Shown piece by piece: positions 1 through 10,583 of a stretch of 64,000 nucleotides of DNA. The stretch covers positions 1,618,993 through 1,682,992 of the forward strand of contig NC_011669.1 of the NCBI RefSeq assembly GCF_000150955.2, written 5' to 3'. Source of the stretch: Phaeodactylum tricornutum CCAP 1055/1 (Eukaryota; Bacillariophyta; Bacillariophyceae; Surirellales; Neidiaceae). The translations under genes and the position numbers were made by a program. How positions within the stretch are numbered: position 1 is the first letter of the stretch; each line of letters begins with the position of its first letter. The notes below the pieces were generated by a model. That model was not told the origin of the DNA and ran no database searches. It was given only the letters and a program-made list of their open reading frames with translations.

Positions 1-219
1 CGGGTTTAGGGACAGGGAACGCGGGAAAGCTTGTGCGACCAAATCATAGAGCAGCGCGAGTCGCTTTTTGCGGAGATAGACGGCACTCTCCGTGATCACA
101 GGGTTGGTTCCTTGGGAATCATCCAAAAAATCTCGCTGTCCGGCAAATAAGGCGAGAAGATCACGATGGTCTCCATCAAAGCTGTCCTGATTACCCTGAC
201 TGGACTTAGATTGAAGCAT
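1..219 (-). CDS. Partial open frame at window edge, unidentified
   Basis: An ATG at 219 opens a minus-strand frame that stays free of stops for 73 codons and runs off the left edge. The translation has ordinary protein composition (for example the stretch ESAVYLRKKRLALLYDLVAQ) but I do not recognise it. Its first 54 bases overlap the proposed first exon of the sorting-receptor gene on the other strand, and it has no internal in-frame ATG, so either the two genes truly overlap at their 5' ends or this frame is spurious. The neighbouring receptor exon is the better supported of the two. Confidence 0.3.
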   Translation of the reverse strand, partial: MLQSKSSQGNQDSFDGDHRDLLALFAGQRDFLDDSQGTNPVITESAVYLRKKRLALLYDLVAQAFPRSLSLNP

Positions 220-1858
220 GTTACTGCAGTCTCAGCATCCGGTAGTCGCCTGCAGGTTCAGGTACGTCTCCGAGAGCGTAAATTCGTATACGCACCATTG
301 CGGTTGTGCTGACTGTGAAAACCGTTCCTTGCGCTCGCCCCAGATTCCCAGTGCTCTGAAAAAAGAAGGTGGCTATGAGCACCGTGAAGCTCTTTTCGGA
401 ATCCCCCCATACGGTGGATCCATTCAACAGCAAGTGTACTACGCGGACTCGGCGTTGTGCGATGCCCGGGTCGACGCGACCGGCGGTTTCCCACAGCGCG
501 CTGACAACACACCCTGGAAGACCCCCTTTATTCTCATGATCGATCGCGGCGTGTGCAGCTTTGTCTCCAAGGTCCGTAACGCCCAAATGGTGGGGGCCTC
601 CGGGGTCTTGATTGCCGACAATATTTGTCAGTGCAGCGCGAAAGATTGTCAGAACGAACCTACGCACAATGATTGTGACGGGAACGAACCGGCCGCAAAC
701 GACGATGATGAAACCGGCAACGATGCAGCCGGCAATGACGATTGTCAAAATAGAACTCCAAGCAACCAGTGCGAAGCTACAGAACCGATCATGGCCGACG
801 ATGGATCCGGCGGCGATGTTTCCATCCCGGCTTTTCTGCTTTTCAAACAAGATGCGGACCCAATCAAGGCAGCCTTGAAGCTGAATCAAATCGTTCGGGT
901 GGAAATGTCGTTTCCTCTCCCGGCGCCCGATAGTCGTGTCGAGTACGATTTGTGGACTACACCGGTGGACTCCGTGAGCCGGCCGTTTCAGTCTTCGTTC
1001 AAAGAGGGCGCTGAGGCCCTGGGGAAAGACGCCTTCTTTACTCCCCACATGTATATTTTTGACGGTATACGGGCCGGATGTCAAGGCTTTAATGGGGAAA
1101 ACGAATGTGTAAACCTCTGTACCAACAACGGACGGTACTGTGCCACTGATCCAAATGGCGATTTAGATTCCGGCGCTTCAGGAGCAGACGTGGTCAAAGA
1201 AAGTCTGCGCCGATTGTGTATTTGGCAGAGCTACGGAAAGGATGGTGTCGGTCGGGAGTGGTGGGACTACACGAAGGAATTTGTTTTCCGATGCGACAAT
1301 CCGGACAAAGCCTTTTTCAACAACGAAGAATGTGCTGTGGACGCGATGGCTCACGCAGGTGTAGACGCCAATACGGTGGATCGCTGCATGTCCGACTCGG
1401 GGGGTCTGGAGCAGGATTCTACCAATACCCTACTGGAAGCTGAACTGTCAAATCGTCAAGCTTCGGGTGTTGGTTTGATTCCGTCTTTGTTTGTAAACCA
1501 AGCTCCAGTGCGTGGCCAACTTTCGTTTGCGAATACCTTCAAGGCTATCTGTGCTGGATACGCACCCGGTTACGAGCCAAGTGTCTGCCAAAAGTGCATG
1601 ACCTGTCAAGACGAGGAAGGCTGTGTAACAAAAGGTCGATGTGAAGGCGCGGCTGGCATACAAAGCCGCGGCGTTTCGGCGTCTACCTTCGTCAGTGCCA
1701 TGGGAATTCTCACTCTTGTGTTTGGATCTCTAGGCTTCATACAGTTTCGCCGGCAGCAAAGGGCTATGCGAGATCAAGTGAGAGGTATCATTGCAGAGTA
1801 TATGCCGGTAGATGAGAATCAAAAGCAAATGGACAACTCCGTTGGAATTAAAGAGTGA
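166..1858 (+). CDS. Vacuolar sorting receptor (BP-80/VSR-like), type I membrane protein
   Basis: Receptor that in plants sorts soluble cargo from the Golgi/TGN to the vacuole. Model: exon 166..261, intron 262..343 (82 nt, GTACGT...CCCAG), exon 344..1858; 536 aa. Exon 1 gives a signal-peptide-like start (MVSIKAVLITLTG). The splice is phase 0 and joins RLQVQ to IPSALKKE, restoring the family pattern that leads into FGIPPYGG. Next come a protease-associated (PA) domain (FILMIDRGVCSF, VLIADN), interrupted by an Asn/Asp/Cys-rich insertion at about residues 140-185, then the VSR central region (MYIFDGIRAGCQGF), a Cys-rich EGF-like patch (CMTCQDEEGC), one transmembrane helix, and a cytosolic tail ending IIAEYMPVDENQ. 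The YMPV tail motif corresponds to the plant YMPL adaptor-binding signal. Without the intron, the frame would start at an ATG at 218 lacking a leader. Function is inferred from the family. Confidence 0.9.
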
Positions 1859-2227
1859 GTTTACCATAAGTTACATTAGTTCGATATATTTATGCATGCA
1901 GATGATAGACCAACATACTGTCGCCTATCGCCGACTTTTTTGCATGGACGAAAATCGGGGATTCTTAAGCGTGTCAAGATAGATACAACGCAAGCACATT
2001 GTTGTTCTTCATCTGTAGAAATATTCGTTACTTTATTCGAATCAAAAACACGCTGAAGCGAGATTTGTTTCGAGGGAACCAACAAGACTGCACCTTTCCG
2101 TATCTGGCTAGTTGCAAAAGTGTTTTACCGAGATCAAAAATTGACTTTGAAGTAAACACACGTGATCGCTCTGAGGCAGGAACGGATACGATTTGTCACT
2201 CGTCTCGTCGTCGCCTCAACAGATATT
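1859..2227. other. Intergenic, 3' end of VSR to start of EIPR1-like gene
   Basis: No gene or clear signal seen. The frame of the next gene stays open upstream to about 2162 but contains no earlier ATG than 2228. Confidence 0.5.
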
Positions 2228-3388
2228 ATGTTTTCCACTCAGTCGGTGGAAGTGAGTCTGGGTGTTCCCTGCCGAACACTTGCGGCGGTGCGGGCGGATC
2301 GAGACGACAACTATTTCCTTGTTGGATCATGCTCGGTCCAGCAACCCAATACCCTGCAGGTCGTTCGGTTCCACATTGAAATGAACGATTTAAGTATTAC
2401 AGCTTCCATTCCGCACGAGACAGGACCAGTTGGTGTTATTGCAACGAGTCCTTGCGATCCATTGCAGGTTTTAACAGCTGTAGAGCAAGAAAGCACAGCT
2501 GTGCTTTGGAAGATGCCAGCGAATTCCCAGGAGTCTACGGACAACATCGAAGACGACAATGATGGCTATAACTCCGATCGGTCAGGTACAATGGAGATGG
2601 AACAACTTACTAGACTAGAAAATCATGAAGGCTCTGCAGTCGCGAGCATGGCGTGGAGAGACAGCTCGGAAGATATGTCACCCTCGACCGGCGACGTTGC
2701 GATCGCGGATGGAAACGCTCGAGTCACTCGCTGGGATTTATCAGGTGGGGCAGGGCAGCTGGTACGCTCCCACGAGGGTTCGCCGACTAGCTTACTGCAG
2801 GCTCCCCGTGTTGTTTGGGACCCGCACGGGAACGGTGATGCTTTGGCTGTTTCCAGAGCTGGCGAGGTTCACATTTTGGACTGGCGAACGGATACATCTG
2901 TGCCGAACGGAAATGTCGAATCTTTCCTGGCTCATCGCCTTGGACTTTGTGACATGGACTATAATCCGAATAAGCCGTACGTCCTGGCAACAGCTGGGAG
3001 GGACGGGCTATTGAAGTTTTGGGACCTCCGAGCAGCAAAACACCCCTTGCTTGTTTCTCGCGGTGGACATTCCCATTGGGTGTCGCAAATAAAGTACAAT
3101 CCCTTCCATGATCAGCTCGTTCTGACGACAGGAACGGACTCGATTTCTAATCTTTGGCGAATCAGTACAATTTCGAGCGCTCCACTTTTGACGATGCACG
3201 ATGATGATGACAAACTATCCGAAACTTCGGCAGCCAATGTACGCGTCAGTCGACACGAGCACAGTGAGGCGGTTTACGGAGCCAGCTGGGGTGCTGCCGA
3301 TGCTTGGATCTATGCGTGTGTCGGCTACGACGGCAAGTTTGTTTTGAACCATGTGCCTAGTAAGGAGAAATACAAGATTCTACTTTAG
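2228..3388 (+). CDS. WD40-repeat protein, EIPR1/TSSC1-like
   Basis: 386-aa WD40 protein starting at the first in-frame ATG. It begins with the EIPR1-type N-terminal strand (FSTQSVEVSLGVPCRTLAAV, then FLVGSCSVQQPNTLQVVRFH), followed by repeats including TAAVLWKMP-like (residues 100-110), VTRWDLSGG, ILDWRTD, TAGRDGLLKFWDLRAAKHPL and the very characteristic GHSHWVSQIKYNPFHDQLVL followed by TGTDSISNLWRI. In animals EIPR1 binds the EARP/GARP tethering complexes and helps endosomal recycling and dense-core vesicle cargo sorting. An acidic insertion lies around residues 105-130 (DNIEDDNDGYNSDRS). No introns are needed. It sits 370 bp downstream of the sorting-receptor gene on the same strand; both act in post-Golgi traffic, but co-regulation is not shown. 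Confidence 0.85.
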   Translation: MFSTQSVEVSLGVPCRTLAAVRADRDDNYFLVGSCSVQQPNTLQVVRFHIEMNDLSITASIPHETGPVGVIATSPCDPLQVLTAVEQESTAVLWKMPANSQESTDNIEDDNDGYNSDRSGTMEMEQLTRLENHEGSAVASMAWRDSSEDMSPSTGDVAIADGNARVTRWDLSGGAGQLVRSHEGSPTSLLQAPRVVWDPHGNGDALAVSRAGEVHILDWRTDTSVPNGNVESFLAHRLGLCDMDYNPNKPYVLATAGRDGLLKFWDLRAAKHPLLVSRGGHSHWVSQIKYNPFHDQLVLTTGTDSISNLWRISTISSAPLLTMHDDDDKLSETSAANVRVSRHEHSEAVYGASWGAADAWIYACVGYDGKFVLNHVPSKEKYKILL

Positions 3389-4059
3389 AGCCTTACTTTA
3401 TGCTTTTGCATTATTCTACTCCAAACGCTACCGGAATGATTTTCCATTCTCCAATACCTCGGCTAACAATGACAGCACATTACAAAATACGCACAATCGG
3501 CCGAGGTGATCGATGATTCGATATAGCAACCAACTTTCCGTTTTTCATATCGGGGAAGGCGGATTTCGCGTGTCTAATTGACAATCGGGATCAATCCGTG
3601 ACAATGAGAAAAATAATCGAAATAGGATTTTATTTTTCTAAATAAGTCTGTGACAGAGTGACTGGACAGAAAAGTATAATTAGCAAAAATTCAACGCCTG
3701 AAACAAAATACGTTCGTGCGTCCATTTTTCTCCCACAAGACTCGCATGTCGAGTTTCACGCCCGATTCTGTTGTGTTCACGGAAAGAAAATTAACAAGTG
3801 AGCTATCGAAAACGGAGGGCCGTGACACACACTCACGAGTTTCCATCGGACGCATCCCTTGGGGCTGGAGAAAGGCAACTGAATAGTAGCTGTGAACGAA
3901 AACCAAAAAAACAACATTAACGCCGCAGAAAGGGGAGTCGGAATTTCCAAGGAGCACTTGTTCTAGCTAGCCAGGGATTCACACTTAGCCTTTCGAAAGC
4001 GTCCGTGAGGTTTTCTCCCGAAAGGGTGGAAAGTTGCGCTAGCCGAAACTTCCATCACG
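3389..4059. other. Intergenic
   Basis: AT-rich 671 bp between two plus-strand genes. Open frames here are short and lack recognisable content. Nothing else seen. Confidence 0.5.
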
Positions 4060-6327
4060 ATGAAATTCAGAAGGTCATCGAAAAGCAAAAGTTCGAAGGA
4101 GAGCGATCCCAGTATGGAGCAAGCGCCGAAAATCGTATCCATCACTCCTGCTCCTTCTCATGTCCTGCATTCGCCCAGAAAGGCGGATCTTTTCGACTCG
4201 CACCTTGCGAAAGTCTTTGCGAATGGGATTTCGGTGCCCGTAGATCCGGACGGCCGGATTCAGCATCATCGTGAACTGGCAAGAGACTTGAGGCGCAGGT
4301 CATCCTCAGCTCAGAGATCTGTCCAACAACTGACTATGCCGTATTCTAGCTATCATTCCCGTTCTTCCAGAGCGAGAAGCATCGAGCGTGGTGGTTCTCG
4401 GTCTGGTGGTCATCCTCCAGAGGTCCAAAATTTTCAGCCACAACAGTACATCACAAGTTCCGTCCACAACCGAGACCGAAGCTGGCACGCTCATTCTATG
4501 CCTTCGCTTCCATACAAAGAAGATGTATACAACGGATATCGTAATGTGCAGCACCAGAATGCTACTGCGTATGATGCTTACGCAGACTGTAGACTAAGAC
4601 AACGGAGTAACGGTCGCAGTCGGAGCACAGAGAGAAGGAGCCGTCCACAAAGTTATGACCATTCACGAAGCCACGAAGAAGATATAGCGCAGCCCGGCGA
4701 ACTTCCGATTCATCATGATGGCCCAGTGGAAGATCCCCGGCAGTCTAATTTATTGTATTCGGAGCCGCCTTCGGATGATTCCAATGATCGGTCGTTGGGG
4801 AAAAAGCGAAAACCCAAAATGGAGAAAATTCAAGAACTGAAAGCGAAAAACGATTTGTACAAGGAAGAATTCAAGAGGGTGCAAAAGGATAGAAAGAAGC
4901 TGAAAAAGGAAGTTGAATATAAGAAGAGCGAAATTGCCTCGCTAACAAATGAGATTGATTCTCACATTGAGGAGACTTCCGTCCTCAAACGGAAGCTATC
5001 AGAAGCGTTGCAGGAATTGGATAGGACGGATCTCAGCAGCCGCAAGGATAAGAGCAATCTTGTGCGAGTCAACAAAGAGCTCGTAGAAAGCAGAGAAGAG
5101 CTAGATGCTTTAAGAACGCGCATTAAAGAATTGAACAATGATATTGCAACGCTTCACGATGCCGTGAAACGGAAAGATGCCCAAATTGATTCACTCACAA
5201 CTGAAGTAACAGAACAAACAGGCTTGATCGAAGCGCTCAGGAACGAGAATAGACTCGAAGCAAATGGGAATCAGTATTTGTTTACTAGAATAAACGAAGA
5301 GAAAATACAGGGATTGTTGGAGGAAAATAAGAATATACAGAAGGAACTGGGCTCGACGTTGGAACGTGCTGCTGCTATGGTAAAGGATCGTGAAGATGCA
5401 ATTGCAGATCTGCTCAAAGAAAACGATGAGATAAAGAAGCAGCTTTTGGGTAACTGTCAAGCGCAAGAGTTGCGACCAATGGTTTCTGCGGATGATCTGG
5501 AAGAACTAAAAGACAACCTTGACAACACACATCGGGCACTAGAAGAAGCACAAGATCGAAATCTTGTATTGGAGGAGGAAATTGAAGGCTGGCTCGCTCG
5601 TGGCGGATCTATGGAGAGCGAAATGGTAAGGCTTCGTGATGAAGTCCTCTCTTGGAAGCAGAAGGCCGCAGCTTCGCAAGACTCTGTGGCAATCGTTGAA
5701 ACTAGCGCAGAAGAAGCGATGGTAGAAGCCCAAGCAGCTCGAAAAGCACTTGCGGAACTTGAAGAAATTCATGCAAACAGTCTTGCCCGAGCAGAGATTC
5801 AACACAAAGCTGCCATGAGCAAAGCCGAAGAGCGTCTTATGGAAGCATTGATGGAAGCAAAAAAAGCAAATGATCGAGCTGAAAATACGAAGTTGGCAAC
5901 CGAGAGACTAGAGACCGATACATCCAACTGCGAAAATATGCCCCACCAAGTTGAACCTAGTGACGATCATGCGCGCCAAGCGATGCTTCTAGAGCAGGCA
6001 GTTGCTTATCGTCGAAGCAAGACGGGAGTCGCGAACAAAAAGGGATGGTTTTCTGGTCTTGGGATAAACGATGAAGAAGAACTGACCGAGGACCAGAAGC
6101 GAATAAAGGAACTGGAAGCTATTAATACAGACCAAAATGAAGAAATTCAGAAGCTGAAGAGCGAATTAGTCCGATTGAGATCAAGCTACAACGAAGCCAC
6201 GTATACTACAAAGAAAAAGATTGAGCGATTGGAACATGAAAATGAGGCTTACTCCTTGAAGGTATCTGCCCTAGAGCAAGCATCGAACGACATGGAGGAG
6301 ACAACAACGTATAATGTTGCAAATTGA
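4060..6327 (+). CDS. Long coiled-coil protein, function unknown
   Basis: 755-aa protein, single exon. Residues 1-240 are basic, Ser/Arg/Gln-rich and probably disordered (SSRARSIERGG, RSNGRSRSTERRSRP). From about residue 250 almost to the end it is a predicted long coiled coil rich in Glu, Lys and Leu (KKLKKEVEYKKSEIASLTNE, then repeated heptads), with a short break at about residues 650-670 containing the hydrophobic patch KKGWFSGLGIND. No enzymatic motif, signal peptide or membrane helix is visible. It is the first of four adjacent genes for coiled-coil proteins. SMC, kinesin or tropomyosin-like similarity would be composition only; I cannot assign a function. Confidence 0.85.
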   Translation: MKFRRSSKSKSSKESDPSMEQAPKIVSITPAPSHVLHSPRKADLFDSHLAKVFANGISVPVDPDGRIQHHRELARDLRRRSSSAQRSVQQLTMPYSSYHSRSSRARSIERGGSRSGGHPPEVQNFQPQQYITSSVHNRDRSWHAHSMPSLPYKEDVYNGYRNVQHQNATAYDAYADCRLRQRSNGRSRSTERRSRPQSYDHSRSHEEDIAQPGELPIHHDGPVEDPRQSNLLYSEPPSDDSNDRSLGKKRKPKMEKIQELKAKNDLYKEEFKRVQKDRKKLKKEVEYKKSEIASLTNEIDSHIEETSVLKRKLSEALQELDRTDLSSRKDKSNLVRVNKELVESREELDALRTRIKELNNDIATLHDAVKRKDAQIDSLTTEVTEQTGLIEALRNENRLEANGNQYLFTRINEEKIQGLLEENKNIQKELGSTLERAAAMVKDREDAIADLLKENDEIKKQLLGNCQAQELRPMVSADDLEELKDNLDNTHRALEEAQDRNLVLEEEIEGWLARGGSMESEMVRLRDEVLSWKQKAAASQDSVAIVETSAEEAMVEAQAARKALAELEEIHANSLARAEIQHKAAMSKAEERLMEALMEAKKANDRAENTKLATERLETDTSNCENMPHQVEPSDDHARQAMLLEQAVAYRRSKTGVANKKGWFSGLGINDEEELTEDQKRIKELEAINTDQNEEIQKLKSELVRLRSSYNEATYTTKKKIERLEHENEAYSLKVSALEQASNDMEETTTYNVAN

Positions 6328-6850
6328 CTTTACAGGTGTCATTGTCAACCTATCAGTTCTACACTCCACTCTAATTGATCACAGTTTTACCTCTCAAGCT
6401 CATTAGCATTACAGTATTTTTGGATAGTTGAGAGGAAGAATAAAAATACGTGTGGATCCTAGTCACTCCAAGAAGGTCCAATAGAATACTTACGACTTTT
6501 CGATATCTATTGAAATAAGTGAAACGCGAATGATTGTTAGTCGACCGAATCTCTCTTCTGAGTCAATAGTTTGTATGGCGAGGTCCAAACAAACCTTCGG
6601 TCATAGTCGAGTCACGCGTCAATGACTCCCAAAGAAACATTTATTGAGTGACTTGGATACACAGGAAGAGGAACGTGTGCTACGGGTCTAACGTCCGTTC
6701 ACATATCCAATGTGGCTCACTGAACGAATCCGGCGGCAGGAAACCTTTCATATAGAAAGGAAACGACTGACCAATCGATTGGTAGGTATCCTCACCTCGT
6801 ATGCGCTAAGGGCGAGTACTTGACAGTTCAACATACAACTACCTATCACT
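6328..6850. other. Intergenic between two coiled-coil genes
   Basis: 523 bp with no gene or clear repeat. It presumably holds the promoter of the gene at 6851, but no TATA-like or other element stands out. Confidence 0.5.
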
Positions 6851-8488
6851 ATGAATACCGTCGTATCAACCCGGATGAATACAGCCTTTGTATACCAGGA
6901 GGAGGACAATGTGGAGTCACCAGCCCCAAATCCAGAGGTTTCGAGGGACCCAGTGATTCCGACGCCTAGTCCGCCGATCAAAGTGATGTCCCGAAGCGAG
7001 GCAATCCGCGCCCGACTCCGCGAGAAAGAGAAGCGCCTTAGCTCTTTGGTTCGTGGTTCCAACGAAGATGGCACGGGGAGCTTTCTTTGCCAAATGGCTT
7101 CCGTCAAAGATAGCTTGAAGAAAGTTGAAGACGAAAAGTCGGAACTTGAGAACGAGCTGGAGCGTCTTCGCAACTCTACGGGCGAGGACGAATTCTTGAA
7201 GGAAAAAATGGCCGGTATTCAGGAAGGTTTCGACAAACAGGTTGCCAAAATCCAGGAGCTTCAGGACGAAGTAAATAGCAAAAGCAGTTCGATTCAGCAC
7301 TTGCGAGATGAACTCGTTGGGAAACTGCAGAAAATCGTTGAGCTCGAGTTTGATTTAGAGACACATGATGTGCACTACACATCGTACGCAGCAGAACAGT
7401 TCAAGCTCGGCGAGGATGCATTGGCTGAAATAAAGAATAGAGAGCGCAACGTGATGCAGCTTGGCGAAGATTCTACGACTTCAGTTGGAAGTATGGAAAG
7501 TAAGAAGACTGTGTCACCGCGTCGTGCACAGAAACTCATCTCTAAATTGCTTGCTGATCTTGATGATCTGGAAGCCCGTTTCAAGAACGAGAAGCTGGAA
7601 AGCTCTACCAAAATGCAACAGCTCTTGCTTGACAACGAAGATCTCCGTACAAAGATTCAAATTTTGGAAGCGCGCACTCAGGAGTCGAAAGATGTCGACG
7701 ATTCGAGCGAGACCAGTTCTGATTTCTATGCTGACATTGACTTGGTCGTATCCCTTCGCAAACGTGCCGAAACTCTGGAAGCAAAGCGGGTCTTGTACCG
7801 GAAAGAAATGGATCGTCTTCAAAGTGAGCTGAGCGAATCTCGCAAAGAAGCTAATTGTGCTGTCCAGAAAGCTAATTTGGAACTGGATCGTGTTAGTATT
7901 GAAAACCAAACGATGAAAACTAGAATTGAAACTCTCGAATCCGATCTACCCCGTTCTGATTCTGGGGTCCGGGTCTACGCTACGGTGGAAAAGCGAATTC
8001 GAGAAGCTTACACCGAAATGGCGAAATTAGAGTCCGCTGTGGAGATCAAAAACCGACAGTTGGGTACTTTAAAAAAAGAAGTGACGAGTCTTCGTATGAA
8101 AGAGATATCCCACGGGAATGTAAACGGAAAAGCATTCACAGATTTCGACTCAGAGCTTCTTCGTAGTGCCCATGTCTCTCATGGGGTAGCAGGTGATGGC
8201 GATCACGATAGTGCAGCGGACTCATCTTACATTGCGGAGCTGCAAGCTCAATTACAAGAGGCCCAGCAGCAATTGGTTAAGAAAGACCAAGAGCTGGTTA
8301 TTGAACGGGCGAAGGCTGCTTCTACGGCCGCCGGTCTCTTAGCACGGATTACGGAACTCTCCAATAGAAGGTTACCGGCTGAAGAGAAGCCTCCAAGGCA
8401 AGATAAGACCACACCTGAGACTCAGGAAAAAGATGTTTCCAAGCCTGCGAAGCGAGGGAGAGGGAGGGCATTTCGATTCTATCGGTAG
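6851..8488 (+). CDS. Coiled-coil protein, function unknown
   Basis: 545 aa, single exon. A short Pro-rich start (PAPNPEVSRDPVIPTPSPP) is followed by coiled coil from about residue 45 to 420, broken near residues 205-225 (VGSMESKKTVSPRRAQK) and 270-285 (Ser/Asp-rich). After an Asp-rich linker comes DSSYIAELQAQLQEAQQQL (about residues 457-475), which matches a motif found in the coiled-coil proteins encoded at 8727..10583 and 11364..12281 (DSxYVMxxQAQLxKA). The C-terminus is basic (KPAKRGRGRAFRFYR). No catalytic motif is visible. Possible roles include cytoskeletal or centrosomal scaffolding, but this is guesswork. Confidence 0.85.
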   Translation: MNTVVSTRMNTAFVYQEEDNVESPAPNPEVSRDPVIPTPSPPIKVMSRSEAIRARLREKEKRLSSLVRGSNEDGTGSFLCQMASVKDSLKKVEDEKSELENELERLRNSTGEDEFLKEKMAGIQEGFDKQVAKIQELQDEVNSKSSSIQHLRDELVGKLQKIVELEFDLETHDVHYTSYAAEQFKLGEDALAEIKNRERNVMQLGEDSTTSVGSMESKKTVSPRRAQKLISKLLADLDDLEARFKNEKLESSTKMQQLLLDNEDLRTKIQILEARTQESKDVDDSSETSSDFYADIDLVVSLRKRAETLEAKRVLYRKEMDRLQSELSESRKEANCAVQKANLELDRVSIENQTMKTRIETLESDLPRSDSGVRVYATVEKRIREAYTEMAKLESAVEIKNRQLGTLKKEVTSLRMKEISHGNVNGKAFTDFDSELLRSAHVSHGVAGDGDHDSAADSSYIAELQAQLQEAQQQLVKKDQELVIERAKAASTAAGLLARITELSNRRLPAEEKPPRQDKTTPETQEKDVSKPAKRGRGRAFRFYR

Positions 8489-8726
8489 ACAGGACTAAGC
8501 GATAAACCACAGCGCGCTGCGATCAAATCAGTACTTTCGTTATTATAGCAGCCTATTTTTGTAGAGTAACATCGTTTTTGTCACCAGCGTTACAACTCAA
8601 AGTTCATCCTGTCAACGATTCGGGAGACATGACAGTGTAATCGTACAACTACGAAGATGCAACGGTGCTTAGTTACGAGGAAGCTTCTACATGGCTGACG
8701 TAAAATCTCGTCGAAGGTTATTGATA

Positions 8727-10583
8727 TTACACTCTGTCCGGTGCAGTTGCTGGTGGTGTTTCTGTCAGTTCGACTGCCTCTTTCTTTTCCAACTCGACTC
8801 CATTCACTTCAGCTTCAGAGGCAACAGCCATTTCATCTTTGACAGCATTTTCACTTTCGACATGAGGCTCAGCCAGAAAAGACTCTTCTAGCGTAGGGTC
8901 TGCAATGGTACCTTCTATCGGATTTGGTGGCGTATTGCCTCCTTTCGTAGCGGCATCGTCATCGTCACGGCCAAGCTCTGGGGCCTCTACTTCAATATTT
9001 TGATTATTCAATTTGTCCATAGTATTCGTGCCATTGAATACAGCATTGCCGTCTGGCTGGTCAGAGGAGTCCGTAGAGAGAATGGATTGAGCGTTGGAGC
9101 TGTCAACTGCTTCCACATTTGGGGTAGCTTCATCAGCGGACTCTGTAGATGACTCAAGCAGATTAACAGGAGTTTCCGATACCTGTTCTTGCTGAGCCGC
9201 CGTAGCGAAAGATTCAGCTGTAAAGTCGACTGACTTCCTGTCAGTAGAATCATCCTGCATTTCTGTGGTTACCAAAAGGTTATCCGTCGTCCCATCTTCG
9301 CGCCCCGGAGCGGGGCTTGTCGGAATTGAACCCGCAACACTGTTTGTTCCGACTGCCATCTTAACGCCATCTACGGATTCAATAGAACCATCGTCGTTTC
9401 CAAGAAGAGAGCCAGGGAGTGCATTAAGAACTGGAGTCATCTCCGAACTCGTTTCAACAATATCCTCATCTTCTTCGTCCACTTCACCAGCGCTCGATTC
9501 ATCAAAATCGGTATTTGACTCAGATTCGCTCTCCTCCTCCACAGCATTTTTAACGGTAGGATCCTCTCCGGCCAGTCGGGACTTGGCAAATTTCAGGAGA
9601 TCTATTTCGTCCATATCTTCTACATCACTACCGTCCTCACTTCCTACGATGGCCTGAGCCGCTCGTGAGCGAGCCGCCACAATGGCCAAATAGTCCTCTT
9701 CCTCATCTTGAGAATCTGGAGGGGGAGGGTCGGTCTCGGGTGGCGGCGGTCGGGGTGTGACAATCGGGGCCAGCGAGGGGTCAATCGGTCCAAACTCTGC
9801 CAGCTGTCCCTGAAGATCTTCAATCACTTCTGCCTGTTCTTCCGTGGCTGTTTCGAGTTTTTCAATTTGCTCCTTGCGCGACTGCAACATTTTCAAGAGC
9901 TCTTCCTTGGCATTGTTCTCCTCCTCATCTACTTCTTCATTCTCCACCTCGTCGTCTCCCTTATCTTCGTCGTCCGAATCTTCCTCCAATTGTTCGTTGA
10001 TGTTGCTGATTTCTTTCAGAATCAAATCCAGTTCTTTTTGAAATTTTGCCTCCATTTCTCGTTTGGCATTGTCCACATTCATCAGCCCATTCAAGAGCTG
10101 CAATTCCAGCTCAGTCTTTTCTTCCGCGGTTTGAGCAATTGATTCTTTCTGAAACTTGACGAGGGCCTCTGCCTCCGCTTGCATCAGGTCGAACTGATGA
10201 TCCACAATGCCCATACTGTGCATCGCTTTGCACAGTTGCGCTTGCATACGCATGACGTAATTCGAATCCTGCGCGGCGTCCGGCTTATTCTGCTTCTGTA
10301 CCACGGTCGCGTAATTTTGCAAGGTCACAGTTTGCTGCTGCAAGTCTCGTTGGACTGATTCCAGGCGTGAAGAGGTGGACTGAAAGCTGTGCAACAATCG
10401 CGTCTTTTCCGTTTGATGCGCAATTTTGAAGCGATTCGTTTCCATATTCACTCCGTCTAATTCCTGTTCTAAGCGGGATTCCTTGTCGACTTGCTCCTGT
10501 GTTTGACGTTGAATCAAAAGAATGCGCTGATCACGATCCTGGACCATGGTCCGAAGGATGTCGGCTTCTTCTCCATTGCTCAT
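8727..10583 (-). CDS. Coiled-coil protein with acidic disordered C-terminal half
   Basis: 618 aa, single exon. Residues 1-265 form coiled coil (QEQVDKESRLEQELDGVNME) and include DSNYVMRMQAQLCKAMHSMG at about residues 106-125, the motif shared with the two neighbours. A very acidic stretch (residues 200-225, EDSDDEDKGDDEVENEEVDE) precedes more coiled coil, then a Pro-rich segment (about 275-295) and a long Asp/Glu/Ser-rich tail with no recognisable fold. It is transcribed divergently from the coiled-coil gene at 11364. The Pro-rich plus acidic composition also recalls the N-terminus of that neighbour, which supports, but does not prove, common descent. Confidence 0.85.
   Translation of the reverse strand: MSNGEEADILRTMVQDRDQRILLIQRQTQEQVDKESRLEQELDGVNMETNRFKIAHQTEKTRLLHSFQSTSSRLESVQRDLQQQTVTLQNYATVVQKQNKPDAAQDSNYVMRMQAQLCKAMHSMGIVDHQFDLMQAEAEALVKFQKESIAQTAEEKTELELQLLNGLMNVDNAKREMEAKFQKELDLILKEISNINEQLEEDSDDEDKGDDEVENEEVDEEENNAKEELLKMLQSRKEQIEKLETATEEQAEVIEDLQGQLAEFGPIDPSLAPIVTPRPPPPETDPPPPDSQDEEEDYLAIVAARSRAAQAIVGSEDGSDVEDMDEIDLLKFAKSRLAGEDPTVKNAVEEESESESNTDFDESSAGEVDEEDEDIVETSSEMTPVLNALPGSLLGNDDGSIESVDGVKMAVGTNSVAGSIPTSPAPGREDGTTDNLLVTTEMQDDSTDRKSVDFTAESFATAAQQEQVSETPVNLLESSTESADEATPNVEAVDSSNAQSILSTDSSDQPDGNAVFNGTNTMDKLNNQNIEVEAPELGRDDDDAATKGGNTPPNPIEGTIADPTLEESFLAEPHVESENAVKDEMAVASEAEVNGVELEKKEAVELTETPPATAPDRV

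Noticed and set aside
221-1084. 287-codon minus-strand frame
   Set aside because: Antisense to the PA domain of the sorting receptor; composition is that of a shadow frame.
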